Positions 61,702-64,000 of a stretch of DNA of 64,000 nt are shown in pieces. Positions within the stretch are counted from its first letter, which is position 1; every line of letters starts with the position of its first letter. The notes beneath the pieces are model-generated. The model saw only the letters and a list, made by a program, of their open reading frames with translations. It was not told the DNA's origin and did no database searches. The stretch covers positions 248,001 to 312,000 of the forward strand of contig CAWBGB010000008.1 in NCBI GenBank assembly GCA_963788285.1, given 5' to 3'. The position numbers were made by a program, and so were the translations under genes. This stretch comes from Alicyclobacillus_A sp963788285 (GTDB lineage Bacteria > Bacillota > Bacilli > Alicyclobacillales > Alicyclobacillaceae).

Positions 61702-64000
61702 CTACTTGAACAGGATAATGAGCGCGAGAGCTACCCCTGGGAGCGCAAACATGTACGCCCAGTCCCACCAATGAATACGAATGACCCGATAGAAAGTTCG
61801 CCCCTGTGCAGAATTCGCAGCCTCTCCGACAAACCCGCGCGCCTCCATGGCTGTAGCGACGCGTTCACTCATGCGTATGGCCTGCGTCAAGAGCGGCAGC
61901 GCATACGTGACGGGACGCATCCACGGCCAACGTGCGTCTTTGCCCCGCAACTGCCTGGCCTGTCGCAGTTTCATCCACTCATTCTGGAACAAGGGCGCCA
62001 GTCGCAATCCAGCAAGAATGCCGTAAGCAAACTTGGGGGCAAGGCGAAAGTTTTGGCACACACCGACGATGAACGAAGTCATCTCGGTGCTTGCGACCAA
62101 AAGTACCCCCATTGCGACAGCCGCCAACATACGAAACGCCAGTACGACGCCGGTCATGAGTCCAGGGAGACTGATGTGATACCAAAGGACATGTAGTGAT
62201 TTTGCACCCGGCGGAACCGCTGAAAAGGCGGCAAACGTCCAAATGTACAAAACGTAAAAGCCGAGGAAAGGAGATAGACGTTTCAACACCTTCCGTGGGC
62301 TCAGCCCTGGAACCACAAGTAGCAACAATACACCCCAGACGAACAGCGCCAGGGTCTGTGGGAGTTTTCGCGCCGCAATGCCAACCAACACAGTGGCCAC
62401 CACAGCGAGCATGGACAAGGGTGGATTCAAGTACTTTGATAGCCCGCGCTGGCCGCGGATGGTCACTAGGTGGTCAGATCCTTTTCTCCACGGTTTCTCT
62501 GGCTGGTTCCGCTGTTCCTGTGCGGGTTCCAACGCTTCCACGTCAGCGAGCAAATGGGCTTGGCGCAGTACGTCAGGACGCTCGAACAGGTCGTCTGGCG
62601 AGCCGAAAAACGCGATACCACCGTCACACAGCACAGCCACATGGGTCGCATAGGTTCGCACGAGGTCCATGTCGTGTGTGGTGATGACGACGGTCTTGCC
62701 TTGGTCCTGCAGTTGCGCGAGTCTCTCGAGAATGGCCAGCTGCGTTCGTGCGTCCTGACCAAATGTAGGTTCATCCAACAGGTAGAGGTCGTGCTCTTCA
62801 CGCACCATGGCCGCCACGCTCAGGCGCCGCTTCTGGCCCTGGCTCAATGCGAACGGACTATGGTCTTCCAACCCGGCTAATCCGAACTCCTCCAGCAACC
62901 GAGTCACCTGCGGCGGCAAGTCTCCCTGGACCACGCCGTTGGCTAACTCATCGCCAACCCGTTCGTAGATAAACTGATATTCTGGATTTTGAAAACAGAA
63001 GGAGAGCATCCGCTGCTTTTCCGTTGCAGATAAATCCTTGAGCGCTCGCCCGAACCATGTGACATGGCCTGACGCGGGCTTTTGCAACCCCGCCATCACC
63101 TGCAACAGGGACGACTTCCCTGCGCCGTTCGGTCCCACCACCGCGACGAATGCCCCGACGGGAATCATCAGGTCTACGTTGGACCAGATTAGACGCTCGC
63201 CGTACCGCAAGGACAACCCGTGTAGAGATATGGCGGGTTTGTCCACTGGAACGGACCTGCCCCGTTGTCGTGGTTGTAACGGCTGATGAGCGGGTTCCAG
63301 TGCAGAGCGGGCGTTCGTGACCAACCACGTAGGCTTGCCCTTCCAGGCGGGAACCACACCGGCGTCAACCATCCACGCCCATTCCTCCGTGAGCACTTCA
63401 CGGGTAGGCCCCACGCGGCGGACGCTGCCGTCCCGGTCGAAAAGGACGACGGTGTCCATGTGCGGGAGCAGCGGATCGAACTTGTGTTCAATGACAATCA
63501 GCGTCTGCCCCTGCTCATGCAGGCGTGCAATCTGCTCAAAGACCACTCGGGTGGAAAGTGGGTCCAGGTTCGCCGTTGGTTCGTCAAAGATCAATAGTTT
63601 TGGCTTAAGTGCCAAGGCTGACGCCACGGCGAGTTTCTGCTTCATCCCACCAGAAAACGTCGCGTGCTGTGCGTCCATCGGCACGTCCAGATGCACAGAC
63701 TCGAGAGATGCACGTATCACAGAACGCATGTCATCGCGGGGTACTCCAACATTTTCAAGGCCAAACGCCACTTCGTCGTCCACATGAATCATGCAAAACT
63801 GAGCATCCGGATCTTGGAATACGTACCCGATGCCGCCAGTACTGCAAAGCGACGGATGATAGTGTAATTCGCCCTTCACCTGTGCTTCGACGGACGAAGG
63901 AATGAGTCTCGCGCAGAGCATCGCCAACGTGCTCTTGCCACAACCGCTCGGTCCAAGAAAGAGCACCGACTCACCTTCCCGAACTTGCAAAGACACGTCG
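61702..64000 (-). CDS. Energy-coupling-factor transporter: two ATPases and T component fused
   Basis: At least 764 residues, with the N-terminal few residues outside the window. ABC domain 1: Walker A GPSGCGKST, signature FSGGMKQKLA, Walker B LLIFDEPTANLDP. ABC domain 2: GPNGAGKSS, LSQGQKRRLS, LYLLDEPTFGQD. After a linker, residues 515-764 form an EcfT part with five or so membrane segments and the coupling helix motif ending in ATAMEARGFVG. Together they power vitamin uptake with a separate S component. The double-ATPase layout resembles YkoD and the T part YkoC of the B. subtilis hydroxymethylpyrimidine/thiamine system, here joined in one chain. The S component, if linked, is beyond the edge. 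Confidence 0.9.
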   Translation of the reverse strand, partial: DVSLQVREGESVLFLGPSGCGKSTLAMLCARLIPSSVEAQVKGELHYHPSLCSTGGIGYVFQDPDAQFCMIHVDDEVAFGLENVGVPRDDMRSVIRASLESVHLDVPMDAQHATFSGGMKQKLAVASALALKPKLLIFDEPTANLDPLSTRVVFEQIARLHEQGQTLIVIEHKFDPLLPHMDTVVLFDRDGSVRRVGPTREVLTEEWAWMVDAGVVPAWKGKPTWLVTNARSALEPAHQPLQPRQRGRSVPVDKPAISLHGLSLRYGERLIWSNVDLMIPVGAFVAVVGPNGAGKSSLLQVMAGLQKPASGHVTWFGRALKDLSATEKQRMLSFCFQNPEYQFIYERVGDELANGVVQGDLPPQVTRLLEEFGLAGLEDHSPFALSQGQKRRLSVAAMVREEHDLYLLDEPTFGQDARTQLAILERLAQLQDQGKTVVITTHDMDLVRTYATHVAVLCDGGIAFFGSPDDLFERPDVLRQAHLLADVEALEPAQEQRNQPEKPWRKGSDHLVTIRGQRGLSKYLNPPLSMLAVVATVLVGIAARKLPQTLALFVWGVLLLLVVPGLSPRKVLKRLSPFLGFYVLYIWTFAAFSAVPPGAKSLHVLWYHISLPGLMTGVVLAFRMLAAVAMGVLLVASTEMTSFIVGVCQNFRLAPKFAYGILAGLRLAPLFQNEWMKLRQARQLRGKDARWPWMRPVTYALPLLTQAIRMSERVATAMEARGFVGEAANSAQGRTFYRVIRIHWWDWAYMFALPGVALALIILFK

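Overview
This 64-kb window looks like a chromosomal segment of a spore-forming Bacilli relative, most plausibly of the Alicyclobacillus group. That is an inference from gene content and composition, not from a database match. Supporting points are an SspH-type small acid-soluble spore protein (58731-58910), a YtpB-like tetraprenyl-beta-curcumene synthase, a SAM-I (S-box) riboswitch ahead of methionine genes, Bacillus-type genes (yfhO, ydbM/ydbP-like pair, dynA-like dynamins, pcrA, gndA), strong AGGAGG ribosome-binding sites, frequent GTG/TTG starts, and a moderately GC-rich sequence.

Layout. 1-10 kb: a clipped Cys-rich gene, a YfhO-type membrane protein converging on an HtrA-type protease, an S9 peptidase, and two overlapping dynamin-like GTPases that look like the two halves of DynA. 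10-18 kb: M42 aminopeptidase, a small unknown, YtpB, a membrane protein, a glycosyltransferase-folB pair, OsmC, a frameshifted MFS relic, YihY and an RluA-type pseudouridine synthase. 18.2-20 kb: an IS110-family element whose 5' noncoding end could encode a bridge RNA. 20-30 kb: Nfu scaffold, DUF378 protein, a rare fusion of a catalytically degenerate aldo/keto reductase with 3-methyladenine DNA glycosylase I, GNAT enzyme, PcrA, TrmB regulator, FolE, a long-chain acyl-CoA ligase, DJ-1/PfpI protein. 30-37 kb: cyclophilin lipoprotein, metY-metX under an S-box, and a three-gene cluster (cytidylyltransferase, CDP-alcohol transferase, glycosyltransferase) likely making a phospho-alcohol lipid or solute. 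36.7-44 kb: acyl-CoA synthetase, acyl-CoA dehydrogenase, thioredoxin, MFS, PIG-L deacetylase, and M32 carboxypeptidase. 44-58 kb: broken phosphodiester glycosidase, sulfurtransferase, SDR, then pentose-phosphate genes (zwf, gnd, tkt) interleaved with a cyclase-family hydrolase, HAD phosphatase, mnmA, and a LysR-TetR-SDR group. 58-61.7 kb: a scarred accessory region with sspH, small ORFs, a multiply broken large serine recombinase, a broken lipoprotein and a surface-protein fragment. 61.7 kb to the edge: an ECF transporter with two ATPases and the T component fused in one chain.

Main points for follow-up are the reductase-glycosylase fusion with its structured leader, the zwf-coupled cyclase-family hydrolase as a possible lactonase, the candidate IS110 bridge RNA and junction promoter, the CDP-alcohol cluster, and a 12-bp intergenic motif found at three loci. 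I found no CRISPR array, rRNA or tRNA gene. Nothing in the window amounts to an obvious complete new defence system.
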